Source: Candidatus Gordonibacter avicola (GTDB lineage Bacteria > Actinomycetota > Coriobacteriia > Coriobacteriales > Eggerthellaceae). Taken from it: a DNA stretch of 64,000 nucleotides. The first letter of the stretch is position 1, and each line of letters begins with the position of its first letter. The notes under the pieces are model-generated. The model was given only the letters and a program-made list of their open reading frames with translations. It did not search any database and was not told the DNA's origin. The stretch spans positions 62,001 through 126,000 of the forward strand of contig DXGM01000012.1 in NCBI GenBank assembly GCA_019113915.1. Reading direction: 5' to 3'. Both the position numbers and the translations under genes were made by a program. This document shows positions 51,659 to 60,454 of this stretch, in pieces.

Positions 51659-53232
51659 TGCGGAAACTCGAAGAAGTCCTGCAAGACTGGGAAGCCGTCA
51701 TCGGCCTTGAGGTGCACGCCGAGCTCACGACGCTGGAAACCAAGATGTTCTGCGGCTGCAAGCTGGAGTTCGGCGCCGATCCGAACACGCACACGTGTCC
51801 TGTGTGCCTGGGCCTTCCGGGCGCGCTGCCCGTGCCGAACAAGGCCGCCATCGAGTCTATTGTGCTGGCCGGCTTGGCCACGAACTGCGACATCGAGAAG
51901 CGCTCGATGTTCTACCGCAAGAACTACATGTATCCTGACATGTCGAAGAACTTCCAAACCACGCAGGGCCCCGTGGCCTTCTGCATGCGCGGCCACCTGG
52001 ACTTGGACGTGGACGGCCCAGCCGCGAAGGAGCGCATCACCGCCGCGAAGCTTGCCGAGGGCGAAGAGGACGGCAACGCTGTGCGCACGGCCGAGGGCTA
52101 CACTGCGCATGTGGGCATCACGCGCATTCACATGGAGGAAGATGCCGGCAAGATGAATCACGTGGGCGGCTCCGAGGGCCGCATCGCGGGTGCCACGCAC
52201 TCGCTTGTGGACTACAACCGCTGCGGCACGCCGCTCATCGAGTTGGTGACCGAGCCCGATCTGCGCACGCCGGAAGAGGCGCGCCTCTTCATGCAGAAGT
52301 TGCGCCAGATTTATTTGGCGCTGGGCATCTCCGACTGCTCCATGGAAGAGGGAAGCCTGCGTTGCGACGGCAACGTGAGCCTGCGCCGTCGCGGCGACAA
52401 GAAGCTGGGCGTAAAAACCGAGCTGAAGAACATGAACAGTTTCAAGAACCTCCACGACGGCTTGGCCTACGAGATCTGCCGCCAGGCGGAGGTGCTCGAA
52501 GAAGGCGGGCAGATTTTCCAGGAGACACGTCACTGGGATCCCTCGGCCAAGCGCACCATTGTTATGCGCGTGAAGGAAACGGCTGACGACTATCGCCTGT
52601 TTCCGGAGCCGGACTTGGCGCCCTATGACTTGTCCGATGAGTTCATCGAAAGCGTGCGTGCGAAGCTGCCCGAGCTACCCGACCAGAAGGCGGCGCGCTT
52701 CGCCAAGGCGTTTGGCCTGTCGGCCTACGATGCGCGTCATCTGGTGGAACACCGCGCCACGGCGAACTTCTTCGAGGCCTGCATGGAGCTGGCGGGTGCC
52801 GACGCTGCGAAGCTGGCAAAGCCCGTGGCGAACCTCGCCATTAACGATGTGACCGCGCACATGAACGCGCATGACGACTTCGACCTGGAGGATTCGCCGC
52901 TCACGCCCGCGCGCGCCGTGGAGCTGGTGCGCCTCGTGGCGGACGACACCATTTCGTCCAAGCAGGCTAAAGAGGTGTTCGCAGCCGTGCTCGACGAGGA
53001 TAAGGACCCGGCGGCCATCGTTAAGGAGCGCGGCATGGAGCAGGTGAGCGACACCGGCGCCATTGAAGCCGTGGTCGATGCCGTGCTCGCGGCCAACCCC
53101 GACAAAGTAGAACAGTACCGTGGCGGCAAGACGGGCCTCATGGGCTTTTTCGTGGGACAATGCATGAAGGAGATGCGCGGCCAGGGTAACCCGAAACTCA
53201 TCAATGAGCTGTTGGGCAAGAAGCTCGGTTAG
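51658..53232 (+). CDS. gatB: Aspartyl/glutamyl-tRNA amidotransferase subunit B
   Basis: 524 residues. WEAVIGLEVHAEL, CPVCLGLPGALPVPN and YRKNYMYPDMSKNFQ are GatB kinase-domain motifs, with zinc Cys in FCGCKLEF and CPVC. RCDGNVSLR, KTELKNMNSFKNL and the C-terminal YqeY-like domain (LVRLVADDTISSKQAKEVFAAVLDE) are complete. The ATG overlaps the gatA stop. An insert near 130-145 (KLAEGEEDGNAVRTAEGYT) is mildly unusual. A terminator follows. Confidence 0.96.
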   Translation: MRKLEEVLQDWEAVIGLEVHAELTTLETKMFCGCKLEFGADPNTHTCPVCLGLPGALPVPNKAAIESIVLAGLATNCDIEKRSMFYRKNYMYPDMSKNFQTTQGPVAFCMRGHLDLDVDGPAAKERITAAKLAEGEEDGNAVRTAEGYTAHVGITRIHMEEDAGKMNHVGGSEGRIAGATHSLVDYNRCGTPLIELVTEPDLRTPEEARLFMQKLRQIYLALGISDCSMEEGSLRCDGNVSLRRRGDKKLGVKTELKNMNSFKNLHDGLAYEICRQAEVLEEGGQIFQETRHWDPSAKRTIVMRVKETADDYRLFPEPDLAPYDLSDEFIESVRAKLPELPDQKAARFAKAFGLSAYDARHLVEHRATANFFEACMELAGADAAKLAKPVANLAINDVTAHMNAHDDFDLEDSPLTPARAVELVRLVADDTISSKQAKEVFAAVLDEDKDPAAIVKERGMEQVSDTGAIEAVVDAVLAANPDKVEQYRGGKTGLMGFFVGQCMKEMRGQGNPKLINELLGKKLG

Positions 53233-53253
53233 ACCAAGCACACTCGTAATTCG

Positions 53254-53288
53254 AAGGCCGCTGCCTGCATGAGGTGGCGGCCTTTTTT
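53254..53288 (+). terminator. Rho-independent terminator of gatCAB
   Basis: AAGGCCGC and GCGGCCTT with six T following. A second overlapping dyad, TTTTTTCGG/CCGAAAAAA, lies just after it. Confidence 0.85.
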
Positions 53289-53438
53289 CGGTTATATCCG
53301 AAAAAAGCGGCTTTAACCTGCTATTTTAGTAGGGTTTTCTCACATTTACGCGCCACTGTTCCTCGTGTCCGATAGCGCACGTGCGATAATGCGGGGCGGT
53401 CATTCGCCCGTAGTGTCTGTGTGTGGGGAGTCGCTGTC

Positions 53439-54554
53439 ATGCTCTGTCAATTCACCTTCAAAAACGTAACCTCCTATCGGGGTGAAACAACCCTTACCTT
53501 CAGTGATGCTGCTCGTGGTGAGTGCTTGTTAAGGGACGGAGCGGAAGTGTCCGAGGTGCCCGGTGCGGTGGTTGCCGTGTGTGGGCCAAGCGGCGCGGGT
53601 ACGTCGGCGGCGCTTGAGGCGCTGAGTGCTCTCATCTTGTTGGTGGTGAAGCCGCTTCTTGCACTGGATGGAGAAGAACTGCGGCGCAGAGGGTCGCTTC
53701 CCGTGCTGCCCATCAGGCCGTTTGCGTTCGACGAACAGTCGAAGCATCAACCGACGGAGTTGGGGCTGGTGCTGCGTTGCGAGGGAATTGAGTATCGCTA
53801 CGAACTTGCGTGGTCGGACGGAAGTATTGCGCGCGAGGCGCTGTTTCGCGGTGAGTCAGGCGCGGCGGGGAGGCAAACGCTTTTGTTTGAGCGGCGGGGG
53901 AATGAAGCGTTGCTGGGCAATATGCCCGCTGACCTGCGTATTCCGGAAGATAGAGTTCTTCCGCGAAGAATTCCCTTGCTCGCCTGCTTAGCGGCGTGGT
54001 GCGACAATGCAGAAATAGACGCGCTTGTTCACTGGTTTATGTCGTGCCGGTTTAACCATGTTGGCGTGTGCTTTTATCATTCGTGCGGATTGTCACCGTG
54101 CGAGCAAGACGAACTGCTCGGCAGCCCCAAGGAAGCTCAGCGCCTGGTCAGCTACCTTGATGCTGGCATTGAGGGAGTTTGCATTGCGAATGGCAACGTG
54201 GTGGTGCGTCGCCGTGTTGGTGCGTCCGTGCATGAACTTTCCCTTGAAGAAGAATCTTCAGGCGTGCGTGCAGCGCTTCGGCTGGTGCCGAGTGTGCTCG
54301 CCTCGCTGCGCGCCGGTGGGTTGGTGGTGGCAGATGGCCTCGGCGAGCGCCTTCCTCCCGAACACATGAAGCGCATAGCGGCGCTCTTTCGCGACCCGCG
54401 CTGCAATGTTGGCGGTGGTCAGCTGCTGCTATCGGCGCGCGACGAGCGTCATCTGTATGAGGCAGCCTTCCGCCGCGAGGAACTCTGGCGCGCCGAGAAG
54501 GATAGTGTAGGCGTCAGCGCGCTCCGCCACTGGGACGGTGCGGGTTGCGAGTGA
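53439..54554 (+). CDS. AAA15-type ATPase-like protein with degenerate Walker A
   Basis: 371 residues from ATG 53439. The N-terminus MLCQFTFKNVTSYRGETTLTFSD and layout match the AAA_15/RloC-like ATPase family. Walker A reads GPSGAGTS, lacking the expected Lys, and the expected Walker B acidic pair is replaced by VVADGLGERL. LEEESSGVRAALRLV resembles the SSGT signature of the family. So it is probably an inactive or altered ATPase. No partner nuclease nearby. Confidence 0.65.
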   Translation: MLCQFTFKNVTSYRGETTLTFSDAARGECLLRDGAEVSEVPGAVVAVCGPSGAGTSAALEALSALILLVVKPLLALDGEELRRRGSLPVLPIRPFAFDEQSKHQPTELGLVLRCEGIEYRYELAWSDGSIAREALFRGESGAAGRQTLLFERRGNEALLGNMPADLRIPEDRVLPRRIPLLACLAAWCDNAEIDALVHWFMSCRFNHVGVCFYHSCGLSPCEQDELLGSPKEAQRLVSYLDAGIEGVCIANGNVVVRRRVGASVHELSLEEESSGVRAALRLVPSVLASLRAGGLVVADGLGERLPPEHMKRIAALFRDPRCNVGGGQLLLSARDERHLYEAAFRREELWRAEKDSVGVSALRHWDGAGCE

Positions 54555-54663
54555 GCTTTCGCTGTCTTCGATTGCGAAACAACAAGTTGATTGCATTGGG
54601 AAACGCGCGGTGGCGTGATAGGATACGCAAGGCATATGACAAGGTTTGGAAAGGGGGGCCGGC

Positions 54664-54939
54664 ATGGCCGACGAAAACAGGCGGCCAGGCGATTGGCAGC
54701 GCAAGGACTTGAGGCGCGATGCGAACGACCTGGTGGGGGAGCCCAACCCGAAGAAGTGGTACGATCAGACATTCTGGATTATCTTCTTCCTTGTGGTCAT
54801 CTGGCCCTTCGGCATTGTGCTGGTGTGGCGCAGTAACTGGCATATCATTGCGAAGGTGGCGGCCTCGGTCTTCGTGGCGCTGGCTGTGTACTTCGCACTT
54901 GCCATGTCGCAGGCTGTCTTGCAGATACAGGGCGCCTAG
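54664..54939 (+). CDS. Small membrane protein with two TM segments
   Basis: 91 residues from ATG 54664 (GGAAAGGGGGG upstream). A basic hydrophilic N-terminus (NRRPGDWQRKDLRRDANDL) precedes WIIFFLVVIWPFGIVLVW and VAASVFVALAVYFALAMS. No family recognised. Confidence 0.7.
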   Translation: MADENRRPGDWQRKDLRRDANDLVGEPNPKKWYDQTFWIIFFLVVIWPFGIVLVWRSNWHIIAKVAASVFVALAVYFALAMSQAVLQIQGA

Positions 54940-54996
54940 CGCCTCGCGCTCGCACGTTTGTGGCCCGCGGCTCGCGGCCCGCAAAACACCTTATAA

Positions 54997-55010
54997 GTAG
55001 GTATACCTAC
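54997..55010. promoter_or_regulatory. Palindrome upstream of the AGCS gene
   Basis: GTAGGTATACCTAC, a perfect 14-bp palindrome 103 bases before the symporter start; candidate operator. Confidence 0.5.
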
Positions 55011-55112
55011 GTTCGTCGATACGGGGAACAGGGGCAAAGCTGTGGCTGGCTCTGTGGATGCAGTCGCAGTTTTCGGAGTTGAGATACAAGGAGAGAGGGA
55101 AGAGGGGTTTTG

Positions 55113-56627
55113 ATGGATTTCAACACATGGCTTATTGGTTTTACCGGGGAGGCAAGCGGGTTTCTGTACACGTATATCCTGCTCATCTTGCTGGTGTTTG
55201 TGGGCGTATACTTCACCATTCGTACGAAAGGCGTGCAGCTGCGCTTCATCAAGGATATGTTTACGCAGCTCACCGAGAAGAAGCACGTAAAAGGTGAGCG
55301 TTCTATCTCTTCGTTTCAGGCGCTCATGGTGTCCACCGCCAGTCGCGTGGGCACGGGCAACATTGCGGGCGTGGCTACGGCCATTGCCACGGGTGGCCCG
55401 GGCGCGGTGTTCTGGATGTGGCTCATGGCTATTGTGGGCGCAGCTTCGGCGTTTGTTGAGTCCACGCTCGCGCAGATTTGGAAGGTGCGCGGCAAGGAAG
55501 GCGAATTCCGCGGCGGCCCGGCCTACTATATTGAGCAGGCACTGGGGAAGCGTTGGCTTGGTATTGTGTTCGCCGTGCTGCTTATCCTGTGCTTTGGCTT
55601 TGGCTTCAATGGGCTGCAGGCCTTCAACGCTACGTCGGCGCTTGAATATTACATCCCCGACTACGCCACCAATGGCACGGCCATTGCGTGCGGCATCGTG
55701 CTTGCGGTGATGACGGCGTTCGTCATCTTCGGCGGTGCGAAGCGCATCAGCGTGATTACTTCCATCATCGTGCCCATTATGGCGCTTGGCTACATTGCCA
55801 TTGCGGTGTGGACTACGGTGGCGAACATTACCGAGTTGCCCAACGTGTTTGGCATGGTGTTTGCTTCGGCGTTCGACTTCCAGGCCATTTTCGGCGGGTT
55901 TGCGGGTTCGGTGGTTATGCTGGGCATCAAGCGCGGCCTGTATTCGAACGAGGCCGGCATGGGTTCCGCGCCGAACGCGGCCGCCACGGCAAGCGTGTCG
56001 CATCCGTGCAAGCAGGGCCTCGTGCAGAGCCTGTCCGTGTACATTGACACGCTGCTCATCTGCACGTGCTCGGCCATGATGGTGCTCGTGTTCTACGTGC
56101 AGAACCCCGAGGCGGCCGCCGCGCTCAACGGCATGCCGCTTGTGCAGATGGCCGTGAACAACTCGGTGGGCGAGTTCGGCATCCACTTTATCACGTTCGC
56201 CATTTTCGCCTTCGCGTTCTCTAGCCTTATTGGTAACTACTTCTACGCCGAGAGCAACCTGCGTTTCATCAAGGGTAACAGCAAGGCGCTGCTGTTCGTG
56301 TTCCGCGTGGTGTGCCTGTGCGTGGTGTTCTACGGCGCCGTGAACAGCTTTGACTTGGCGTGGAACCTGGCGGACATCTTCATGGGTCTCATGGCGCTGG
56401 TGAACCTCATTGCCCTTTTGTTCCTGGGCAAGTGGGCGCTCGCGGCGCTCGACGATTACACGAAACAGCGCAAAGCGGGCATCGACCCGGTGTTTGTGGC
56501 CGATAACATCCCCGGGCTGCCGAAGACCGACTGCTGGCACGTGCCCGAGGTGCAAGACTTCGGCAAACCGCCGGTACAAGAGTATTTGGATGAGGCGCTT
56601 GATCCCGAGTTTGTGGGGCTGAACTGA
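55113..56627 (+). CDS. Alanine/glycine:cation symporter (AGCS) family protein
   Basis: 504 residues, about 10-11 membrane segments. STASRVGTGNIAGVATAIATGGPGAVFWMWLMA is the family signature, and FRGGPAYYIEQALG and GLYSNEAGMGSAPNAAATA follow. Sodium- or proton-coupled uptake of alanine or glycine. The C-terminal tail of about 55 residues (ITEDHxxx-like VADNIPGLPKTDCWHVPE) is longer than in many relatives. The ATG at 55113 directly follows an in-frame TTG. Confidence 0.9.
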   Translation: MDFNTWLIGFTGEASGFLYTYILLILLVFVGVYFTIRTKGVQLRFIKDMFTQLTEKKHVKGERSISSFQALMVSTASRVGTGNIAGVATAIATGGPGAVFWMWLMAIVGAASAFVESTLAQIWKVRGKEGEFRGGPAYYIEQALGKRWLGIVFAVLLILCFGFGFNGLQAFNATSALEYYIPDYATNGTAIACGIVLAVMTAFVIFGGAKRISVITSIIVPIMALGYIAIAVWTTVANITELPNVFGMVFASAFDFQAIFGGFAGSVVMLGIKRGLYSNEAGMGSAPNAAATASVSHPCKQGLVQSLSVYIDTLLICTCSAMMVLVFYVQNPEAAAALNGMPLVQMAVNNSVGEFGIHFITFAIFAFAFSSLIGNYFYAESNLRFIKGNSKALLFVFRVVCLCVVFYGAVNSFDLAWNLADIFMGLMALVNLIALLFLGKWALAALDDYTKQRKAGIDPVFVADNIPGLPKTDCWHVPEVQDFGKPPVQEYLDEALDPEFVGLN

Positions 56628-56690
56628 CGCTTGGCGCAGCCGACGCGCAGATCATCAGGTTGTTGATGGCTGCGGTTGAAGCTTGGTAAT

Positions 56691-56734
56691 AAACACCCGC
56701 TTCTCTCGAACAGGGAAGCGGGTGTTTGTTTTTA
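56691..56734 (+). terminator. Rho-independent terminator
   Basis: AAACACCCGCTTC and GAAGCGGGTGTTT pair perfectly over 13 bp and run into GTTTTTAT. Confidence 0.9.
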
Positions 56735-56752
56735 TATTTCTGCTCAAACTCA

Positions 56753-56781
56753 TTGACATAAAAGAACAAACGTTCTAGTAT
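56753..56781 (+). promoter_or_regulatory. Promoter with a LexA (SOS) box in its spacer
   Basis: TTGACA (56753-56758), 17-bp spacer, TAGTAT (56776-56781). The spacer contains GAACAAACGTTC (56764-56775), the GAAC-N4-GTTC core of the actinobacterial/Gram-positive LexA box, so LexA would block polymerase. Confidence 0.65.
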
Positions 56782-56863
56782 TGATATCGTCATACTAATA
56801 AAGAATAGGCGTTGTGCTCACGCACCTTCTTGCCCGTAGCGCCACCGGAGTAAGGAGGAATAT

Positions 56864-57157
56864 ATGAACGAATTACCGTGCAGTAATAATGTGAGCAATG
56901 CGATCAATACATTAACGTATAAAGGCTACACTGCGCTTGTATCGTTTGATGCTGAGGGGGAGTATCTGCATGGCTCCGTTTCTGGCATTCGTGATGTGAT
57001 TTACTTTGAAGCTCACGATGCCAAAGAGGTGTCAACGGCATTTCATGAAGCGGTAGATGATTATTTGGAGTTTTGTGCCGCAAAGGGTAAACAACCTGAT
57101 AAGCCGTTTAATCTGAATAAAGCCGCTGCCGTTGACAGCACGTTAGGCAACGAGTAG
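56864..57157 (+). CDS. Orphan HicB-family antitoxin-like protein
   Basis: 97 residues. YKGYTALVSFDAEGEYLHGSVSGIRDVIYFEAHDAKEVSTAFHEAVDDYLEFCAAKGKQPDKPF is the HicB RNase-H-like fold (GxIxG-like strands then a helix). No HicA toxin of about 60 residues is adjacent, and there is no C-terminal HTH or MetJ-type DNA-binding extension. Preceded by a LexA-box promoter. GGAGGAA precedes the ATG. Confidence 0.8.
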   Translation: MNELPCSNNVSNAINTLTYKGYTALVSFDAEGEYLHGSVSGIRDVIYFEAHDAKEVSTAFHEAVDDYLEFCAAKGKQPDKPFNLNKAAAVDSTLGNE

Positions 57158-57169
57158 GATTTCTTGTTG

Positions 57170-57193
57170 CTTTATCACTCTACTGTGATAAAG
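57170..57193. promoter_or_regulatory. Inverted repeat upstream of the his operon
   Basis: CTTTATCAC and GTGATAAAG, perfect 9-bp arms, six-base spacer. A second short dyad, CCGGATAATCCGG, lies at 57225-57237. Possible operators for the his operon. Confidence 0.55.
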
Positions 57194-57271
57194 TGATTCA
57201 GCACCCATTGAAGTGAACAAAGTGCCGGATAATCCGGATAGTAAAAAGCGATAAAAAGGAAGAGGCAAGGC

Positions 57272-59098
57272 ATGCAAGTGGTGACGCCGGCGGGATTTAG
57301 AGATGTGCTGTCTGACGAAGCGCTGGAGCGCGAGCGCATTGCCCGTGAAGTGCAGTCATGCTTAGCGAGTCGTGGTTATGTGCCTATTGAAACGCCCACG
57401 CTTGAGGTTATGGACGTCATGCGTGCAGGTGGTCGTGTGCCGGGTTCGCCCTTCAAGTTCTATGATGCGCGCGGTGACCTTTTAGCTATGCGCCCCGATG
57501 TGACGCTACAGGTGGCTCGTATGTGCGCGACACGCTTGACGGGTCAGCCGGGCCCGTTTCGCTTCCGCTATATGCAGCGCGTGTTTCGCGAAGTGGACGG
57601 CCGTTTGCAGGCCGAAGCGCGCGAGATGACACAGATTGGTATTGAGTGCATTGGTGAAGCAGGCGCTCAAGCTGATGCTGAGGTGGTGGAACTCTTTGCG
57701 GAAGCGCTTGAGTTGGCCGGTGCGCGTGGCTGTAAGCTGGCGCTCGCTACAGTGGGTGTGCTGCGCTCACTTCTCGCGGCATGCGGTGCGTCCGAGGTGT
57801 GGAAGGAGCAAGTGCTCGATGCCTTCCACCGCTCAAACTTTGTTGAGCTAGACCGCCTTACCGCAGAAGGTGCCTGCGAGGCTGCTGCTCCGCCCGTGTT
57901 TGCCGCCGCCATTCGCGCACTGCCGCGCATACGTGGCGGTCGTGAAGCTATTGATGAAGTGCGTGCGCTCGTGTCGCCGCTGGGGTGCGAGGATGGTCTT
58001 GACGTATTCGCGGCCACCTTCGACTCGCTTGTTGAGCGCGGTTTGGCTGACAGGCTTTTGGTGGACTTCTCGGTAATGAGTTCGTTTGACTATTACACGG
58101 GTCTTGTGTTTGAGGCCTATGCGCCGGGTCTTGGTTCGCCGCTTGGCAGTGGTGGCCGCTACGACAACATGATTGCCGCCTACGGCGAAAGCCGTCCCGC
58201 CGCCGGTTTCGCGTTCTTCCTCGAACAGGCAATGGCTGCTTCTTCGGTTCCGTCGGCTTGTCAGCCGACGGAATACGTTGACGCTGCGGCTTTCTGTGGC
58301 ACCCAATCTCGCAGCGATGCCGAAGGCTTGCGTACCGAAGTACGCGGCGCCTCCGCCATCCCCACGATCTCGGGCACCACAGAAACCCTCGCTGACTCAC
58401 TTCGCCAACCGGTAGCATTAGAAAACTCTCGCCCTTTACGCATCGCCATTCCTAAGGGATCGCTCAATGTGGATACGGTGGCTGCGCTTGCGGCAGCGGG
58501 GCTTGATGTGACGGGGCTTGCCGATCCGGGGCGGCAACTCATCATTCGCAATCCCGGCGTGGAATACGTCATCGTGCGTCCCACTGATGCACCGGTGTTT
58601 GTGGCGTCCGGCGCGGCTGATTGCGGCATCTGCGGCAAGGACTCTTTACTTGAGGCCGAGACCGACGTGGTGGAGTTGGTGGATCTCGGTTTTGGTGCCT
58701 GCCGCTTTGTGGTAGCGGAGCCCGCCGGTGCGGCTGGCGCTACGAGTGAGCACCATCGCCGCCTTGGTTCCATTCGTGTGGCCACCAAGTATCCACGCAT
58801 CACGGCCGCTCACTATGCAAAAGCAGGCGTGCAGGTGGAAATTGTGAAGCTGCATGGCAACATTGAGCTGGCACCGCTCACGGGGATGGCCGAGCGCATT
58901 GTGGACATTACCGCTACGGGCACCACACTGCGCGAAAACGATCTGGTAGTGGTCGATGAAGTGCTCTCATCCACCGCCCGCTTCTTCGCGAACACCTGCG
59001 CATTTCGCACCAACGCGCGTATCATACAATTGGCTCGGACGCTCGCTCTCACCTCCGATAGCGACGGGTTGTCCGCGAGCACCGAGGAAAGGAAGTAA
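57272..59098 (+). CDS. hisZG: HisZ-HisG fusion: ATP phosphoribosyltransferase regulatory and catalytic parts
   Basis: 608 residues. The first 325 match HisZ, a histidyl-tRNA-synthetase-like regulator (PAGFRDVLSDEALERERIAREV, SPFKFYDARGDLLAMRPDVTLQVAR, FDYYTGLVFEAYAPGLGSPLGSGGRYDNM). Residues from about 386 match the short HisG (RPLRIAIPKGSLNVDTVAALAAAGLD, VRPTDAPVFVASGAADCGICGKDSL, VATKYPRITAAHYAKAGVQVEIVKLHGNIELAPLTGMAERIVDITATGTTLREN). Normally these are separate genes. The join (about 326-376) is encoded by a palindromic element also found in recQ. First step of histidine synthesis; first gene of the operon. Confidence 0.93.
   Translation: MQVVTPAGFRDVLSDEALERERIAREVQSCLASRGYVPIETPTLEVMDVMRAGGRVPGSPFKFYDARGDLLAMRPDVTLQVARMCATRLTGQPGPFRFRYMQRVFREVDGRLQAEAREMTQIGIECIGEAGAQADAEVVELFAEALELAGARGCKLALATVGVLRSLLAACGASEVWKEQVLDAFHRSNFVELDRLTAEGACEAAAPPVFAAAIRALPRIRGGREAIDEVRALVSPLGCEDGLDVFAATFDSLVERGLADRLLVDFSVMSSFDYYTGLVFEAYAPGLGSPLGSGGRYDNMIAAYGESRPAAGFAFFLEQAMAASSVPSACQPTEYVDAAAFCGTQSRSDAEGLRTEVRGASAIPTISGTTETLADSLRQPVALENSRPLRIAIPKGSLNVDTVAALAAAGLDVTGLADPGRQLIIRNPGVEYVIVRPTDAPVFVASGAADCGICGKDSLLEAETDVVELVDLGFGACRFVVAEPAGAAGATSEHHRRLGSIRVATKYPRITAAHYAKAGVQVEIVKLHGNIELAPLTGMAERIVDITATGTTLRENDLVVVDEVLSSTARFFANTCAFRTNARIIQLARTLALTSDSDGLSASTEERK
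58247..58400 (+). repeat. Coding palindromic element, family A, copy in hisZG
   Basis: Starts with a perfect 11-bp hairpin (TTCCGTCGGCT, loop TGTC, 58248-58273). An outer stem pairs 58291-58304 with 58372-58385 at 12 of 14 positions. It shares ordered blocks with the - strand of recQ: TGACGCTGCGG, AATCTCGCAGC, and GCACCACAGAAACCCTC. A fragment starting GGTTCCGTCGG also ends hisC (61523-61533). Confidence 0.75.
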
Positions 59099-59101
59099 GT
59101 C

Positions 59102-60454
59102 ATGCGCCGCATCACCCTCAAACCTGGCGAGGAATTCTCAAACGCCCACCTCAAGAGGACTGGCGCGTTCAATGCTGCCGCGCTCACGGCAGCTACGGCC
59201 ATTGTCGAGGATGTGCGCGAACGGGGCGATGAGGCCCTGCGTGACCTCACGGAGAAGTTCGACGGCGTGCGCGTGGAGAACTTTCGCGTGAGCCAAGCGG
59301 CCATTGCTGAAGCCGTTGCCAGTGTCGATGACAAAACGGCTGCGGCGCTGCGCAAGGCTGCCGCACAGATTCGCGACTTTCACGAGCGTCAAAAGCAGCA
59401 GAGCTGGTTCACCGTGCGCGAAGATGGCGCGCTTGTGGGGAGTAAGATAGAACCGCTTGACTCCGTGGGTATTTACGTGCCGGGCGGCCGTGCGCTCTAC
59501 CCCTCGTCGGTGCTGATGAACGCGCTTCCTGCTGCCGTTGCAGGCGTGCCGCGCATCGTGTGCGTGACGCCGCCAACGAAAGACGGCTCGCTCGACCCAG
59601 CTATCATTGAGGCGTGCCGCATTGCAGGTGTCACTGAAATCTACGCCGTCGGTGGTGCGCAGGCGGTGGCGGCCCTTGCATATGGCACTGAGTCTATCGC
59701 CCCCGTTGCAAAGATCACCGGCCCCGGCAATGCTTACGTGGCGGCCGCGAAAAAGATTGTGTCAGGCGACGTGGGCATTGATATGATTGCTGGCCCCTCT
59801 GAGGTGTGCGTGGTGGCCGATTCCACGGCTGACCCTGCCCTGGTAGCCATTGACCTTATGGCGCAAGCCGAGCACGACCCCTTGGCTGCGTGTTACTTGG
59901 TGACATTCGATGGGGGGTATGCCAATGAGGTGGAACGCATGGTGGAGCGCCACCTACAATCATCCACTCGCGCCGAGATTACGTCCGCCTCACTTGCCGA
60001 TCAGGGCCTTATCGTGGTGTGCGAAACGCTCGAACAGGCTGTCGAAGCGGTGAACGTCATTGCGCCGGAGCACCTTGAGCTGCACGTCGATCACGCCTTC
60101 GACCTGTTGGGCGCCATCCGCAACGCGGGTGCCATCTTCCTAGGCGCCTGGACGCCTGAGGCGGTGGGCGACTACGTGGCTGGGCCCAACCATACCCTGC
60201 CTACTGGCGGCACTGCGCGTTTTTCCTCACCGCTGTCTACTGATGAGTTCGTGAAAAAGTCTTCCGTCATCCAGTACAGTTCGGCTGCGCTTGTCAACGA
60301 CGCGGATGCTGTCATGACCATCGCGCGTCACGAAGGTCTGTGGGCGCACGCGATGAGTGTAGAGATGCGCAAGAACCTCATCGATTGGGGCAACGTGTAC
60401 GGCATCGAAGGCGGCGACGGAGCGCGCTGCGGAGACGGAGAAATCGATGCGTAA
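59102..60454 (+). CDS. hisD: Histidinol dehydrogenase
   Basis: 450 residues. Oxidises L-histidinol to histidine in two NAD steps, needing zinc. VGIYVPGGRALYPSSVLMNALPAAVAGV, GGAQAVAALAYGT, KITGPGNAYVAAAKKIVSGDVGIDMIAGPSEV and the metal/catalytic HDP-like region AEHDPLAACYLV are present. GAGTAGPNHTLPT-like GPNHTLPTGGTARF completes the signature. It starts four bases after the hisZG stop and overlaps hisC by eight. Confidence 0.97.
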   Translation: MRRITLKPGEEFSNAHLKRTGAFNAAALTAATAIVEDVRERGDEALRDLTEKFDGVRVENFRVSQAAIAEAVASVDDKTAAALRKAAAQIRDFHERQKQQSWFTVREDGALVGSKIEPLDSVGIYVPGGRALYPSSVLMNALPAAVAGVPRIVCVTPPTKDGSLDPAIIEACRIAGVTEIYAVGGAQAVAALAYGTESIAPVAKITGPGNAYVAAAKKIVSGDVGIDMIAGPSEVCVVADSTADPALVAIDLMAQAEHDPLAACYLVTFDGGYANEVERMVERHLQSSTRAEITSASLADQGLIVVCETLEQAVEAVNVIAPEHLELHVDHAFDLLGAIRNAGAIFLGAWTPEAVGDYVAGPNHTLPTGGTARFSSPLSTDEFVKKSSVIQYSSAALVNDADAVMTIARHEGLWAHAMSVEMRKNLIDWGNVYGIEGGDGARCGDGEIDA

